From Negativicutes bacterium (GTDB lineage: Bacteria; Bacillota_C; Negativicutes; Sporomusales_B; JARLHX01), in assembly GCA_031292035.1 (NCBI GenBank), contig JARLHX010000127.1:1-64000 (forward strand): a stretch of DNA of 64,000 nucleotides, given 5' to 3'. Below the pieces are notes generated by a model that was not told where the DNA came from, did no database searches, and saw only the letters and a program-made list of their open reading frames with translations. Positions 43,067-51,973 of the stretch are shown here, piece after piece (within the stretch, counting starts at the first letter, position 1; each line of letters begins with the position of its first letter). The position numbers and the translations under genes were made by a program.

Positions 43067-43539
43067 TGACACCGAAAGCGATTACCATGACGGTTAACGG
43101 TCAGACCGAACGGCTGACCATCGCCCCCAACCGCACGCTGCTCAGCGTGCTGCGGGAAGAACTGGAACTGACTGGTGCCAAACCCGGCTGCGAGGCCGGG
43201 GAATGCGGCGCCTGCACCGTCCTGGTGAGTGGCCGGCCGGTCAATTCCTGCATGATCCTGGCGGTGGAGATGGACGGAGCCGATATTCTCACCATCGAGG
43301 GGTTGGGTGAGGGCGGTGACCTGGATGAAATGCAGGAGGCGTTTATCGACCATTTTGCTCTGCAGTGCGGCTATTGCACCCCGGGGATGATCCTGATGGG
43401 CAAGGCGCTGCTGGCGCAGAACCCCCATCCCAGTGAAGCCGAAGTCAAGGAATTTATCAGCGGCAATCTCTGCCGCTGTACCGGTTACGAAAATATCGTC
43501 CGGGCGATCCTGGCGGTCACCGCCCGGCGCGAGGGGTGA
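43063..43539 (+). CDS. [2Fe-2S] subunit of a molybdenum hydroxylase (CoxS/XdhC-small type)
   Basis: The 158-residue protein has a plant-ferredoxin-type cluster site at Cys43, Cys48, Cys51 and Cys63 (C-E-A-G-E-C-G-A-C) and the second helical-domain cluster at Cys102, Cys105, Cys137 and Cys139 (C-G-Y-C and C-R-C). All eight ligands are present. It links the molybdenum site to the flavin subunit. It is coupled to the flavin gene by overlap and is followed 5 bases later by the large subunit. Confidence 0.95.
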   Translation: MMTPKAITMTVNGQTERLTIAPNRTLLSVLREELELTGAKPGCEAGECGACTVLVSGRPVNSCMILAVEMDGADILTIEGLGEGGDLDEMQEAFIDHFALQCGYCTPGMILMGKALLAQNPHPSEAEVKEFISGNLCRCTGYENIVRAILAVTARREG

Positions 43540-43544
43540 GATAG

Positions 43545-45995
43545 ATGGACCAGTATAACGTGATCGGCAAGAGCATCAAGCGGATCGACGCCAGGGAGAA
43601 GGTGACCGGCGCTGCAAAATATGTCGATGACCTCCAGTTCGGCCGCCGTACCCTCCAGGTCAAGATTCTCCGCAGCCCCCATCCCCATGCCCGCATTGTC
43701 GGTATCGACGCGACGGCGGCCCTCAATCTGCCGGGAGTCAAGGCTGTAGTCACCGGCCGGGACGAAGAAGTCGGCGGCAGAATGGGGCTTTATCTGGCTG
43801 ACCGGGAAGTGTATGCCAGCGACCGGGTCCGGTTTGTCGGTGAACCGGTGGCCGGGGTGGCCGCCGAAACGCTGGACATCGCCGCCGAGGCGCTAAAACT
43901 TATTCATGTGGAATACGAGGTGCTGCCCGGGGTTTTCGACCCTGTGGCCGGCGCCAGGACCAACAACTCCCCGCTGGTGCATGAACAGCCCAGTCCCACC
44001 GACCTTTGGTGGCAGGGTATGCACTGTCTGGCTGCCAAGCCGTCGGTGGCCCCGGGAACCCTGCTGCACGATTCTCTGGCCGGGTATAGCTGCGCCCCCT
44101 TTATTCATCCTGTGCCAGGCACCAATATTTCCAATCACTTCAAGCTCCGTAAGGGGGATATCGCCGCCGGGTTTGACGGCGCCGATGTCATCGCTGAAAA
44201 TATTTTCTATGTGCCCCATATCCAGCATTGCCAGATCGAAAATCACGGGGCGGCCGCCCTTTACGACCAGGCCGGCAATCTGACTCTCTGGGCTTCCAGC
44301 CAGTCGCCCAACGCCGTGCGCAAAATTCTGGCTGAGGGCTTTAAAATCCCAATGAATAAAATCAGGGTCATTTCCTCTTATGTCGGCGGCGGCTTCGGCG
44401 GGAAAGCCGGTGTCACCACCGAAGGGCTGGTGGTGCCTTTGGCCATGAAACTGCCGGGCTATCACATCCGGCTGGCTCTGACCCGGGAAGAAACCTTCCA
44501 GACCACCTTTGTCCGCCAGGGACTGGTGGCCAAACTGAAGACCGGCGTGACCAAAGAAGGCCGCATTGTCGCTACCGAAGTCGAGCTTTTCTGGGATGCC
44601 GGCGCTTATACCGAATACGGGGTCAACATGACCCGGAGCGGCGGTTACTGCGCTTCCGGGCCTTACGAGATTCCCCATATGAAGGTCGATTCCTACTGCG
44701 TATATACCAATCACCCGGTGGGCGGGCCGATGCGCGGCTTCGCCATGCCGGAGATTCACTGGGCCATCGAGCAGCAAATGGATATTCTGGCCGAAAAACT
44801 GGCCATCGACCCGCTGGAGTTTCGCCTGCGCAATGCCCTGCGGGAGGGCAGTACGTCGGCCTATGGGGCACCGATGCATGGTGCGACCCTTGTCGACACC
44901 ATCGAGGCGGTGCGGGAAAAATGCGGCTGGGGGGGACCCAAGCCGGAACCGTCTGCGCCCCACAAGGTAGCCGGGCGGGGCATGGCCTGCATGTTCAAGG
45001 CCCCCTCCATGCCGCCCAACGCCCAGTCGTCAGCCGTCATCAAATTTAACGAAGACGCCACCGTCAACCTGTTGACCACCGCCAGCGATATCGGCCAGGG
45101 GGCAATGACGGCCCTGGCCCAGATTGCCGCCGAGGAGCTGGGCATACCGGTTGAATGGATTAAAACCAACCTGCCGGACACCGACTATACCCCTTATGAG
45201 TGGCAGACGGTGGCCAGCCGGATCAGCTATTCAGCCGGGAATGCCGTTCTGCGGGCGGCGCGGGACGCCAAAAGCCAGCTGCTGGATACCGGTAGCCAGG
45301 CGCTGGGCATCGCGAAAGACGATGCCGTCATCCGGGATGGTTGGGTCTCTGACCGCAACAATCCCGACCGCCGGATCGCGGTGGTCGACATTGCCATGGG
45401 TTTTCTTACTCCCCAGGGAGCCATCGGCTCGCCGGTCATCGGCCGGGGTCAGTTTGTTCCTGAGGGTCTCACCGGCCTTGATAAGGATACCGGACAGGAG
45501 GTCGGCGGAGGCAAGGGGCCGGCGCCGTTTTACACCTTCGGCACCCAGGTGGCTGATATTGAGGTGGATACCGAGACCGGGGAAATCGTCGTCAAGCGGA
45601 TCACCGCCGCCTATGAGGTCGGCAAAGTCATTAACTGGGAGATGTGCGTCGGCCAGGTGCAGGGCGGCATCATCCAGGGGCTGAGCTCGGCTCTGTTCGA
45701 GCAGCTTATTTTGGAGAATGGCCAGCCGCGGAACAATGATTTTGTGGATTATAAAATCGCCACCGCTGGCGATATTCCGGCCATGGATATCATTCTTTTA
45801 GAGACCTCGCCCCAGCCGGACGGACCGTTCGGCGCCAAGGGGGTGGCCGAACCCACTATGGTTCCGACTGCTCCTGCGATCGCCAACGCCCTTTATGACG
45901 CTCTCGGGATACGGATCAAAGACCTGCCCATGACTGCTGAAAAGGTGCTGGCGGCTCTCAAGGAGAAAAAGACTGCTGAGGCTGGTGCAGGCTAA
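43545..45995 (+). CDS. Molybdenum-binding catalytic subunit of a xanthine-dehydrogenase-family hydroxylase
   Basis: The 816-residue protein has the Ald_Xan_dh domains. An N-terminal hammerhead region (about 10-130) is followed by V-G-G-G-F-G-G-K for the cofactor, R-G-F-A-M-P-E near 400 and the catalytic Glu in F-G-A-K-G-V-A-E-P near 765. It should hydroxylate a carbon next to nitrogen in a heterocycle or an aldehyde. The nearby yqeB/yqeC genes point to a selenium-containing cofactor. The substrate (purine, nicotinate or another) cannot be fixed from sequence. The following genes suggest a product that ends as a carbamoyl compound. Confidence 0.93.
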   Translation: MDQYNVIGKSIKRIDAREKVTGAAKYVDDLQFGRRTLQVKILRSPHPHARIVGIDATAALNLPGVKAVVTGRDEEVGGRMGLYLADREVYASDRVRFVGEPVAGVAAETLDIAAEALKLIHVEYEVLPGVFDPVAGARTNNSPLVHEQPSPTDLWWQGMHCLAAKPSVAPGTLLHDSLAGYSCAPFIHPVPGTNISNHFKLRKGDIAAGFDGADVIAENIFYVPHIQHCQIENHGAAALYDQAGNLTLWASSQSPNAVRKILAEGFKIPMNKIRVISSYVGGGFGGKAGVTTEGLVVPLAMKLPGYHIRLALTREETFQTTFVRQGLVAKLKTGVTKEGRIVATEVELFWDAGAYTEYGVNMTRSGGYCASGPYEIPHMKVDSYCVYTNHPVGGPMRGFAMPEIHWAIEQQMDILAEKLAIDPLEFRLRNALREGSTSAYGAPMHGATLVDTIEAVREKCGWGGPKPEPSAPHKVAGRGMACMFKAPSMPPNAQSSAVIKFNEDATVNLLTTASDIGQGAMTALAQIAAEELGIPVEWIKTNLPDTDYTPYEWQTVASRISYSAGNAVLRAARDAKSQLLDTGSQALGIAKDDAVIRDGWVSDRNNPDRRIAVVDIAMGFLTPQGAIGSPVIGRGQFVPEGLTGLDKDTGQEVGGGKGPAPFYTFGTQVADIEVDTETGEIVVKRITAAYEVGKVINWEMCVGQVQGGIIQGLSSALFEQLILENGQPRNNDFVDYKIATAGDIPAMDIILLETSPQPDGPFGAKGVAEPTMVPTAPAIANALYDALGIRIKDLPMTAEKVLAALKEKKTAEAGAG

Positions 45996-46068
45996 AGCAA
46001 ACAAAAGGACAACAGGAGATTGGTGTTTTTCCATTAAATTTGTTTTTACCGGATTTTTGTGTAGGAAT

Positions 46069-46097
46069 TTGGCAGGATAACTGCCAATACATACTAT
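46069..46097 (+). promoter_or_regulatory. Promoter with overlapping perfect inverted repeat before the AllH-FdrA operon
   Basis: TTGGCA (46069-46074, 5/6), a 17-base spacer and TACTAT (46092-46097, 4/6) form a sigma-A-type promoter. TTGGCAG-GATAA-CTGCCAA (46069-46087) is a perfect 7-bp inverted repeat that covers the -35 and half the spacer, as a repressor operator would. Confidence 0.6.
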
Positions 46098-46131
46098 ACT
46101 AGGCTGAGTACGCCATCAGCGTCAGGAGAAG

Positions 46132-47073
46132 ATGGATTTGGCCACAGTACTGAAGGCGGTAGCCTGTGACAGCCAGTGCATCGACCGGCTGCTCCGCCCG
46201 GGGTTTTCCGGGCAGGTTCACAGTCTATTTGCCAGGGTAATCAATTTTTGTGACAGTAATGCAGTTTTGTACAGTCTGGCGACTGCCGACATGGATAATG
46301 CGCCCAATACGGTGAGGGTGTTGCTGCCAGCCGATTTTCGCCTGGATGCAGCCGGGATTGTCTGTGGCGACTGGCTCCGGTCAGGCTGCAATTGTCTGAC
46401 AATCGCGGAAAAACTGGTTGTGGATGCCAGCGGGGCAGACCGTTGGCAGGCCTCGCTGCCTCGGTTTCCGGCGGCAGCACAGCTCGACCTTTTGGTCGCC
46501 AACCTGGCTGTTTTGGAGGGCGTGATCGCCGCCAAGGGCTGGAGTGGGGGGCTGAAAGAGGTTCAGCCGGCAGACGGGCAGGGCTTTTCCAGTCTTGTCA
46601 GCCGCGAATTGGCCGCACGGGCCGACAGCCTTTTTGCAGCCTTAGAAGACAGCGACTTTTCCTTGGCACTGGTTCATGGCCGGTCCCTTCTCGGCCTGGG
46701 GCTAGGGCAGACGCCATCTGGCGACGATTTTCTCGGCGGTCTTCTGGCAGTACTGCAAATGCCGGGAGCTCCCTTCGAGGAAAATTACATAAATTTGGCT
46801 AAATCTTTAGTCCAGGAAGCGGCGCAGCTTACCGGCGCCGTTAGTCTGGCTATGTTGCAGCAGGCAGGGCAGGGCAGGGTCAGGGAGTCGGTGACCGGTC
46901 TGCTGGAGGAACTGACAGGCGGGACACCAAACGAGGTTGCCGCCGCCGCCGATCGGGTGTTGGCGCTAGGGTCGACATCAGGGACCGATATCGCCATAGG
47001 CTTGGCCAGAGGATTGACCCATGGGCTGTGGCTGAAGAAGAAAGAGACACAGGAGGACAGGCATGCCAATTAA
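46132..47073 (+). CDS. DUF2877 protein, AllH (YlbF)-like
   Basis: The 313-residue protein carries the DUF2877 core G-L-G-x-x-x-T-P-S-G-D-D-F-L-G-G near residue 192 and the T-D-I-A-x-G late motif. E. coli YlbF (AllH) of this family is needed, with FdrA (AllF) and YlbE (AllG), for oxamate transcarbamylase activity. Here the three genes are adjacent and in the order H, F, G, with an 11-base overlap to fdrA. An AGGAGAAG box precedes ATG 46132. The substrate in this organism need not be oxamate. Confidence 0.85.
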   Translation: MDLATVLKAVACDSQCIDRLLRPGFSGQVHSLFARVINFCDSNAVLYSLATADMDNAPNTVRVLLPADFRLDAAGIVCGDWLRSGCNCLTIAEKLVVDASGADRWQASLPRFPAAAQLDLLVANLAVLEGVIAAKGWSGGLKEVQPADGQGFSSLVSRELAARADSLFAALEDSDFSLALVHGRSLLGLGLGQTPSGDDFLGGLLAVLQMPGAPFEENYINLAKSLVQEAAQLTGAVSLAMLQQAGQGRVRESVTGLLEELTGGTPNEVAAAADRVLALGSTSGTDIAIGLARGLTHGLWLKKKETQEDRHAN

Positions 47074-48625
47074 AACAATTATCAGGAAAAATGCGTATCA
47101 CGATTCGGTCACTTTGATGGCCATATCAGGGAAAATCAGCGTCATGGCAGGCGTGAGTGACGCCGTGGTGGCGATGGCGACAGCCATGAACAAGGAACTG
47201 CTGGAACGGGTCGGGATGCTGAGTGCGGAAGTGGCGGAGTGCGAGGCCAACGACCTGGTGATCGCTGTCAAGGCTGATACCGATGAGATCTGCGGGGAGG
47301 CCGCCGCGATGGTGGATGAACTGCTGACCAAGCGGACGGCGGGCGGCGGCAGCCAAAACGAACAGCGGCCGGCGACGGTGGCGTCGGCGGTCACTCTTGA
47401 GCCTGAGCTCAATCTGGCGATTATTTCGACTCCAGGCTGCTATGCGGCGCGGGAGGCCATGCAGGCTCTGAAAAACGGCCTTCATGTCATGATGTTCAGC
47501 GACAATGTGACAGTCGAGGAAGAGATCGCCCTGAAAGAATATGCCCACGACCACGGTCTGCTCATGATGGGGCCTGACTGCGGCACAGCCATCGTCAACC
47601 AGGTGGGGCTGTGTTTTGCCAATGTTGTCCGCGCCGGCGATATCGGCGTGATCGGTGCCTCCGGTACCGGTACTCAGGAAGTTACGGTACTGATCGACCA
47701 ATTCGGCGGCGGGGTGTCCCAGGTGCTGGGCACCGGCGGCCGTGACCTGAGTGAGGCAGTGGGCGGCATTATGATGCTGGATTGCCTGGCTGCCCTCGGG
47801 CGGGATGAAAACACCAGCGTGATTGTGCTGATTTCCAAGCCGCCGGCACAGGCGGTTGCTGATAAGATCCTGGCTGAAGTGAAAAAATCCACCAAGCCGG
47901 TGGTGGTCTGCTTTATCAACGGCGACCCCGCTCCAGTGGAGCAGGCGGGGGCCATTTTCGGCGGCACTCTTGAGGCGACTGCCCGTAAAGCGGTGCTGCT
48001 GTCGCTGGGCCAACCGGCTGCTATTGCCGACTGCGAGCCCAAACCGCTCTTGGCGCTGGCTGCTGGGATCAGAGCCAAGCTCCGGCCGGAGCAAAAGTAT
48101 GTGCGGGGTCTGTTCTGCGGCGGCACCCTCTGCGATGAAGCCCTGCATATTGTCAAGGCAAAAACCGGACGGGCCTTCAGCAATGTTGCGAAAGACAAGG
48201 AATCCCGCCTGAGTGATCCACATACCAGTAAGGAAAACTCCTTTATCGATCTTGGCGACGATGTCTTCACCGTCGGCCGGCCCCACCCGATGATCGAGCC
48301 AAGTCTGCGGCTGCCGCGTGTTCTCGCCGAGGCCCGCGACCCGGAGGTGGCGGTGCTGCTGCTCGATGTCGAGCTGGGCTTCGGTTCGCACGAAGACCCG
48401 GCCGGGATGCTGCTGCCAGCCATTCGCGAGGCTCAGGAAACAGCCCGGCGTGAGGGCCGCCACCTGGAGATCATCGCCTATGTCTGCGGCACAGCCGGCG
48501 ATAAACAGGACAAGGCCGAACAGGAACGCAAACTGGCCGAGGCGGGAGTCACCCTTGTCGAGAGCAACGCCCGGGGGGCTTACCTGGCAGCGGCCATCGT
48601 AGCAGGAGGTGGCGTAAATGAATGA
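47063..48625 (+). CDS. fdrA: FdrA family protein (AllF-like transcarbamylase subunit)
   Basis: The 520-residue protein resembles succinyl-CoA synthetase alpha/beta folds. It has a CoA-ligase-like G-V-I-G-A-S-G-T-G-T-Q-E-V motif near residue 196, M-G-P-D-C-G-T-A-I near 170 and F-C-G-G-T-L-C-D-E-A near 350. FdrA is AllF of E. coli, part of the complex that makes oxamate and carbamoyl phosphate from oxalurate. AGGAGG lies 6 bases before the ATG, and it overlaps both neighbours. Carbamate kinase lies downstream, as expected if it yields carbamoyl phosphate. Confidence 0.92.
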   Translation: MPIKTIIRKNAYHDSVTLMAISGKISVMAGVSDAVVAMATAMNKELLERVGMLSAEVAECEANDLVIAVKADTDEICGEAAAMVDELLTKRTAGGGSQNEQRPATVASAVTLEPELNLAIISTPGCYAAREAMQALKNGLHVMMFSDNVTVEEEIALKEYAHDHGLLMMGPDCGTAIVNQVGLCFANVVRAGDIGVIGASGTGTQEVTVLIDQFGGGVSQVLGTGGRDLSEAVGGIMMLDCLAALGRDENTSVIVLISKPPAQAVADKILAEVKKSTKPVVVCFINGDPAPVEQAGAIFGGTLEATARKAVLLSLGQPAAIADCEPKPLLALAAGIRAKLRPEQKYVRGLFCGGTLCDEALHIVKAKTGRAFSNVAKDKESRLSDPHTSKENSFIDLGDDVFTVGRPHPMIEPSLRLPRVLAEARDPEVAVLLLDVELGFGSHEDPAGMLLPAIREAQETARREGRHLEIIAYVCGTAGDKQDKAEQERKLAEAGVTLVESNARGAYLAAAIVAGGGVNE

Positions 48626-50036
48626 AATTGATAAACTGTTTGGCAGCAAGCTGCATGTATTGAATATTGGCGCGGCGACCTTTATCGACGACCTCGCGGC
48701 CCAAAGTGTTCCTAATCTCGCCGTGGACTGGAAACCGCCGGCTGGCGGTAATCCCGAACTCATTGCGGCTCTCGATAGGCTGGCCGACCGGCCGGAGATC
48801 GAGGCCGCCAACGCCAAAGCGATCGCCATCATTACCAGTGCCAGGCCTGTGCTGGTGGATGTCGGTATCGCCGGCGAGGTCATTCCCGGGATGACCAAGA
48901 CCACCCTTCTGCACGCCGGACCGCCGATTACCTGGGAGCGGATGGCCGGACCGATGCGCGGGGCGGTTATTGGCGCCCTGATTTATGAAGGACTGGCTAA
49001 AGACGAGCAGCAAGCGGTGAAAATGGCGGCAGGCGGCGAAATCAAATTTGCCCCCTGCCACGAATACGGCGCCGTCGGACCGATGGCTGGCATCATTTCG
49101 GCTTCGATGCCGGTGCAGGTTATCGAAAATAAGACCCACGGCAATTTCAGCTACTGCACCCTGAACGAGGGACTTGGCAAGGTGCTGCGGTTTGGCGCCT
49201 TTGGCCAGGAGGTTATCGACCGTCTCCAGTGGATGGCCGACGAACTGGCTCCCGCCCTCAAGGCAGCCATCCGGCTGTCTGGCGGCATCGACATCCGCAA
49301 CCTCATCGCCCAGGCGCTCCATATGGGGGACGAATGCCACAACCGCAACAAAGCCGGCACCAGCATGTTTATCCGCACCATCGCCCCCTACCTGGCGGCG
49401 GCCGACCTGCCAAAAGCGGTGCTGGTCAAGGTGCTGGAATTTATCCATTCCAACGATCATTTCTTTCTCAACCTGTCCATGCCGGCCTGCAAAGCGGCGC
49501 TGGACGCCGCCCACGGCATCGAGCATTCCACCGTGGTAACCACCATGGCCCGCAACGGTACCGACTTCGGCATCCGGGTCAGCGGCTGCCCGGGCAACAC
49601 CTGGTTTACCGGGCCGGCCCAGTATATCCAGGGACTGCTATTCCCGGGTTATACCATGGCTGACGCCAACCCTGACATGGGGGACAGCGCCATTACCGAG
49701 ACCGGCGGCATCGGCGGCTTTCTCATGGGTGGCGCGCCGGCCATCGTCCAGTTTGTCGGCGGCACGGTGGATGACGCCATCGGTTATACCCGCAAAATGT
49801 ATGAGATCACCCTGACGGAAAACACCAGTTATTCAGTGCCCAACCTAAACTTCCGCGGTGCGCCGACCGGCATCGATGTCCGTAAGGTCATCGAAACCGG
49901 TATCCTGCCTCATATCAACACAGGCATCGCCCACAAGGAACCGGGCGTTGGCCAGGTCGGGGCAGGCATCGTCAATCCGCCGCGGGAATGTTTTGAAAAG
50001 GCCCTGCTCGCGCTGGCAGCCAGCTATAAAGCCTAA
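48618..50036 (+). CDS. DUF1116 protein, AllG (YlbE)-like
   Basis: The 472-residue protein is a full-length DUF1116 member. It has G-P-P-I-T-W-E-R-M-x-G-P near residue 97, a C-H-E-Y-G-A-V-G-P-M-A-G-I stretch near 153, and G-D-E-C-H-N-R-N-K-A near 237. DUF1116 (YlbE, AllG) is the partner of FdrA in oxamate transcarbamylase. The ATG overlaps the fdrA stop by 8 bases. Conserved His, Cys and Asn suggest a catalytic role, but which subunit holds the active site is not known to me. Confidence 0.92.
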   Translation: MNEIDKLFGSKLHVLNIGAATFIDDLAAQSVPNLAVDWKPPAGGNPELIAALDRLADRPEIEAANAKAIAIITSARPVLVDVGIAGEVIPGMTKTTLLHAGPPITWERMAGPMRGAVIGALIYEGLAKDEQQAVKMAAGGEIKFAPCHEYGAVGPMAGIISASMPVQVIENKTHGNFSYCTLNEGLGKVLRFGAFGQEVIDRLQWMADELAPALKAAIRLSGGIDIRNLIAQALHMGDECHNRNKAGTSMFIRTIAPYLAAADLPKAVLVKVLEFIHSNDHFFLNLSMPACKAALDAAHGIEHSTVVTTMARNGTDFGIRVSGCPGNTWFTGPAQYIQGLLFPGYTMADANPDMGDSAITETGGIGGFLMGGAPAIVQFVGGTVDDAIGYTRKMYEITLTENTSYSVPNLNFRGAPTGIDVRKVIETGILPHINTGIAHKEPGVGQVGAGIVNPPRECFEKALLALAASYKA

Positions 50037-50063
50037 AACAGCTAATTTAAGGAGAGATGAATC

Positions 50064-50849
50064 ATGGTAAAAAACTGGGACAAAGTAAAAATGTACGATC
50101 TGACCCAAAAACTCAGTCACCTCACCCCCCCCTGGCCGACTTACGAGCCGCTGCAGATCAAATTCTTCAAGCGCCTGAGCTCCAATGGAGCCAACGGTCA
50201 GGTCATCACCACCTCCAATCATGTCGGCACCCATCTTGACGGCTCACTGCATTTTTGCACCGGCGGCCGCGATATCGCCAGCATCCCCCTGAACGAACTG
50301 ATCGGGCCGGGCGTTGTGGTTGATATCAGTGATATCTGCGAGGACTACGGCATTTATACCTCAAAAGATATCATGGAGCGGGCCGATGTCCGTAAAGGCG
50401 ACATTCTGATCATTTACACCGGCTTCCATAAATACGGCTGGGATCAACCAGGGGCCAACGAAGTCAAAGCCATGACCATGCATCCGGGACCGACCCTGGA
50501 ATTCGCTAAATGGTGCAAACAGATGGAGTTCAAATACCTGGGTGTGGACTGCGGCTCGGCCGACCATCCGATGAACACCAAGATCCGCGAGTGGTGCCCG
50601 CGCCAGGCGGCGGAATGTGAAGCCTATTTCCAGAAGAAATACGGCAAAGGCATTAACGACTTTTTCCCGCCGCAGGATTACCAGCTCATGCACATCGAAC
50701 TCTTCCCGCATGATATCATCCATATCGAGAATATCGGCGGCGATGTTGATAAGGTTCTCGGCAAGCGGCTGATTATCGGCTGCTATCCTTGGCGCTTTGA
50801 AGGCGGCGAATCGTCGATTTGCCGGGTTGTTGCCTACGACGAAGAGTAA
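50064..50849 (+). CDS. Cyclase-family metal-dependent hydrolase (kynurenine formamidase/isatin hydrolase type)
   Basis: The 261-residue protein has the family metal motif H-V-G-T-H-L-D-G-S-L-H (His53, His57, Asp59, His63). The family hydrolyses amides, often in rings or N-formyl groups, using Mn or Zn (kynurenine formamidase, isatin hydrolase). AAGGAGAG lies 8 bases before the ATG, 27 bases after DUF1116. In this operon it is the best candidate for opening a ring to a carbamoyl or ureido acid. A strong terminator follows. Confidence 0.9.
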   Translation: MVKNWDKVKMYDLTQKLSHLTPPWPTYEPLQIKFFKRLSSNGANGQVITTSNHVGTHLDGSLHFCTGGRDIASIPLNELIGPGVVVDISDICEDYGIYTSKDIMERADVRKGDILIIYTGFHKYGWDQPGANEVKAMTMHPGPTLEFAKWCKQMEFKYLGVDCGSADHPMNTKIREWCPRQAAECEAYFQKKYGKGINDFFPPQDYQLMHIELFPHDIIHIENIGGDVDKVLGKRLIIGCYPWRFEGGESSICRVVAYDEE

Positions 50850-50868
50850 TCGCAGCATACATGCAGCT

Positions 50869-50898
50869 AAAAGGGCGCACGGGAATGTGCGCCCTTTT
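50869..50898 (+). terminator. Terminator between the cyclase-family gene and carbamate kinase
   Basis: AAAAGGGCGCAC-GGGAAT-GTGCGCCCTTTT is a perfect 12-bp stem with a T tail. It would separate or attenuate expression of the kinase from the upstream operon. Confidence 0.9.
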
Positions 50899-51002
50899 CT
50901 TCCCCGGTTCGAGAAAGATAACTTTTGAGCGACATAGCAGGGCTGCGTCAAGGATTTGGCGGCAGTCAGATTTTCTTACCAGAAGGATGGAGAGGGTGGA
51001 GC

Positions 51003-51947
51003 ATGGCTCAGACCATTGTACTGGCCTTCGGTGGCAACGCCATCACTAAGTCAACCGAAAAAGGGACCAGGGATGAACAGTGGGCCAATATCCGGAAAAC
51101 GTGCGCCCATGTGGCGGAACTGGTTAAACAGGGACACCGGGTGGTCATCACCCACGGCAACGGCCCCCAGGTCGGCAATCTCCTGCTCAAGAACGAGCTG
51201 ACCCGGGACGTAGTGCCGCCGATGCCTCTCGATGTCTGCGTCTCCAACACCCAAGGGTCGCTGGGATATGCCATCGCCCAGACGCTGGGTAACCATCTGG
51301 CACTGATGCACATGAATATCCCGATTGCCACCGTCGTTACCCAGGTGGTGGTCGACGCCGCTGACCCGGCCTTTCAGCAGCCCACCAAGTTTATCGGCCC
51401 GTTTTACAGTGAGGCGGAGGCCCGCCGGATCATGGATACCAAGCCGCAGGTCTTCAAAGAAGACAGTGGTCGCGGCTGGCGCCGGGTGGTGTCTTCACCT
51501 GAACCGCTGGAAATTGTCGAACGGCAGGCGGTGAAATTGCTGCTCGCCGCTGGCGTCATCGTGGTGGCGACAGGCGGGGGCGGCATCCCGGTGGTTCGCA
51601 CCCCTCAGGGCCTGGCCGGAATCGAAGCGGTGATCGACAAGGATATGGCCGGACAGCTCTTGGCGGTAGAGGTCGGGGCTGACGCCTTTTTCCTGATGAC
51701 TGAGGTTGATCAGGTATGTATCAACTACGGCAAACCAGACCAGCAGGCCTTTGCCAGGTTGACGGTCGCTGAGGCCAGAAAATATCAGGCCGAGGGCCAT
51801 TTTCCGCCAGGCAGCATGGGTCCGAAAGTCGAGGCGGCCATCCGCTTCGCGGCCTCAGCGCCAGGTAGGCAGGCAGTCATCGTGTCTCTGGAGGACGCCC
51901 ACAGGGCTCTTGCGGGGGAAAGCGGCACAATTATCACTGCAGAATGA
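51003..51947 (+). CDS. arcC: Carbamate kinase
   Basis: The 314-residue amino-acid-kinase-fold enzyme has G-G-N-A near residue 10, H-G-N-G-P-Q-V-G near 51, G-G-G-G-I-P-V near 197 and the D-K-D motif near 217 (V-I-D-K-D-M-A). It converts carbamoyl phosphate and ADP to ATP and carbamate, the energy-yielding last step of arginine, allantoin and purine-type fermentations. The open frame from 50925 is not coding upstream of ATG 51003, which has a GGTGGAG box. No arginine deiminase genes are near, so carbamoyl phosphate most likely comes from the FdrA complex. Confidence 0.94.
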   Translation: MAQTIVLAFGGNAITKSTEKGTRDEQWANIRKTCAHVAELVKQGHRVVITHGNGPQVGNLLLKNELTRDVVPPMPLDVCVSNTQGSLGYAIAQTLGNHLALMHMNIPIATVVTQVVVDAADPAFQQPTKFIGPFYSEAEARRIMDTKPQVFKEDSGRGWRRVVSSPEPLEIVERQAVKLLLAAGVIVVATGGGGIPVVRTPQGLAGIEAVIDKDMAGQLLAVEVGADAFFLMTEVDQVCINYGKPDQQAFARLTVAEARKYQAEGHFPPGSMGPKVEAAIRFAASAPGRQAVIVSLEDAHRALAGESGTIITAE

Positions 51948-51973
51948 AGATTGAAATCAGGAGGGAAACTAAG

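Noticed and set aside
47126..48904. 592-residue minus-strand frame opposite fdrA
   Set aside because: It is the complement of a high-GC gene. The protein is His/Gln-rich without a recognisable domain, and the plus-strand genes are clear and overlapping.
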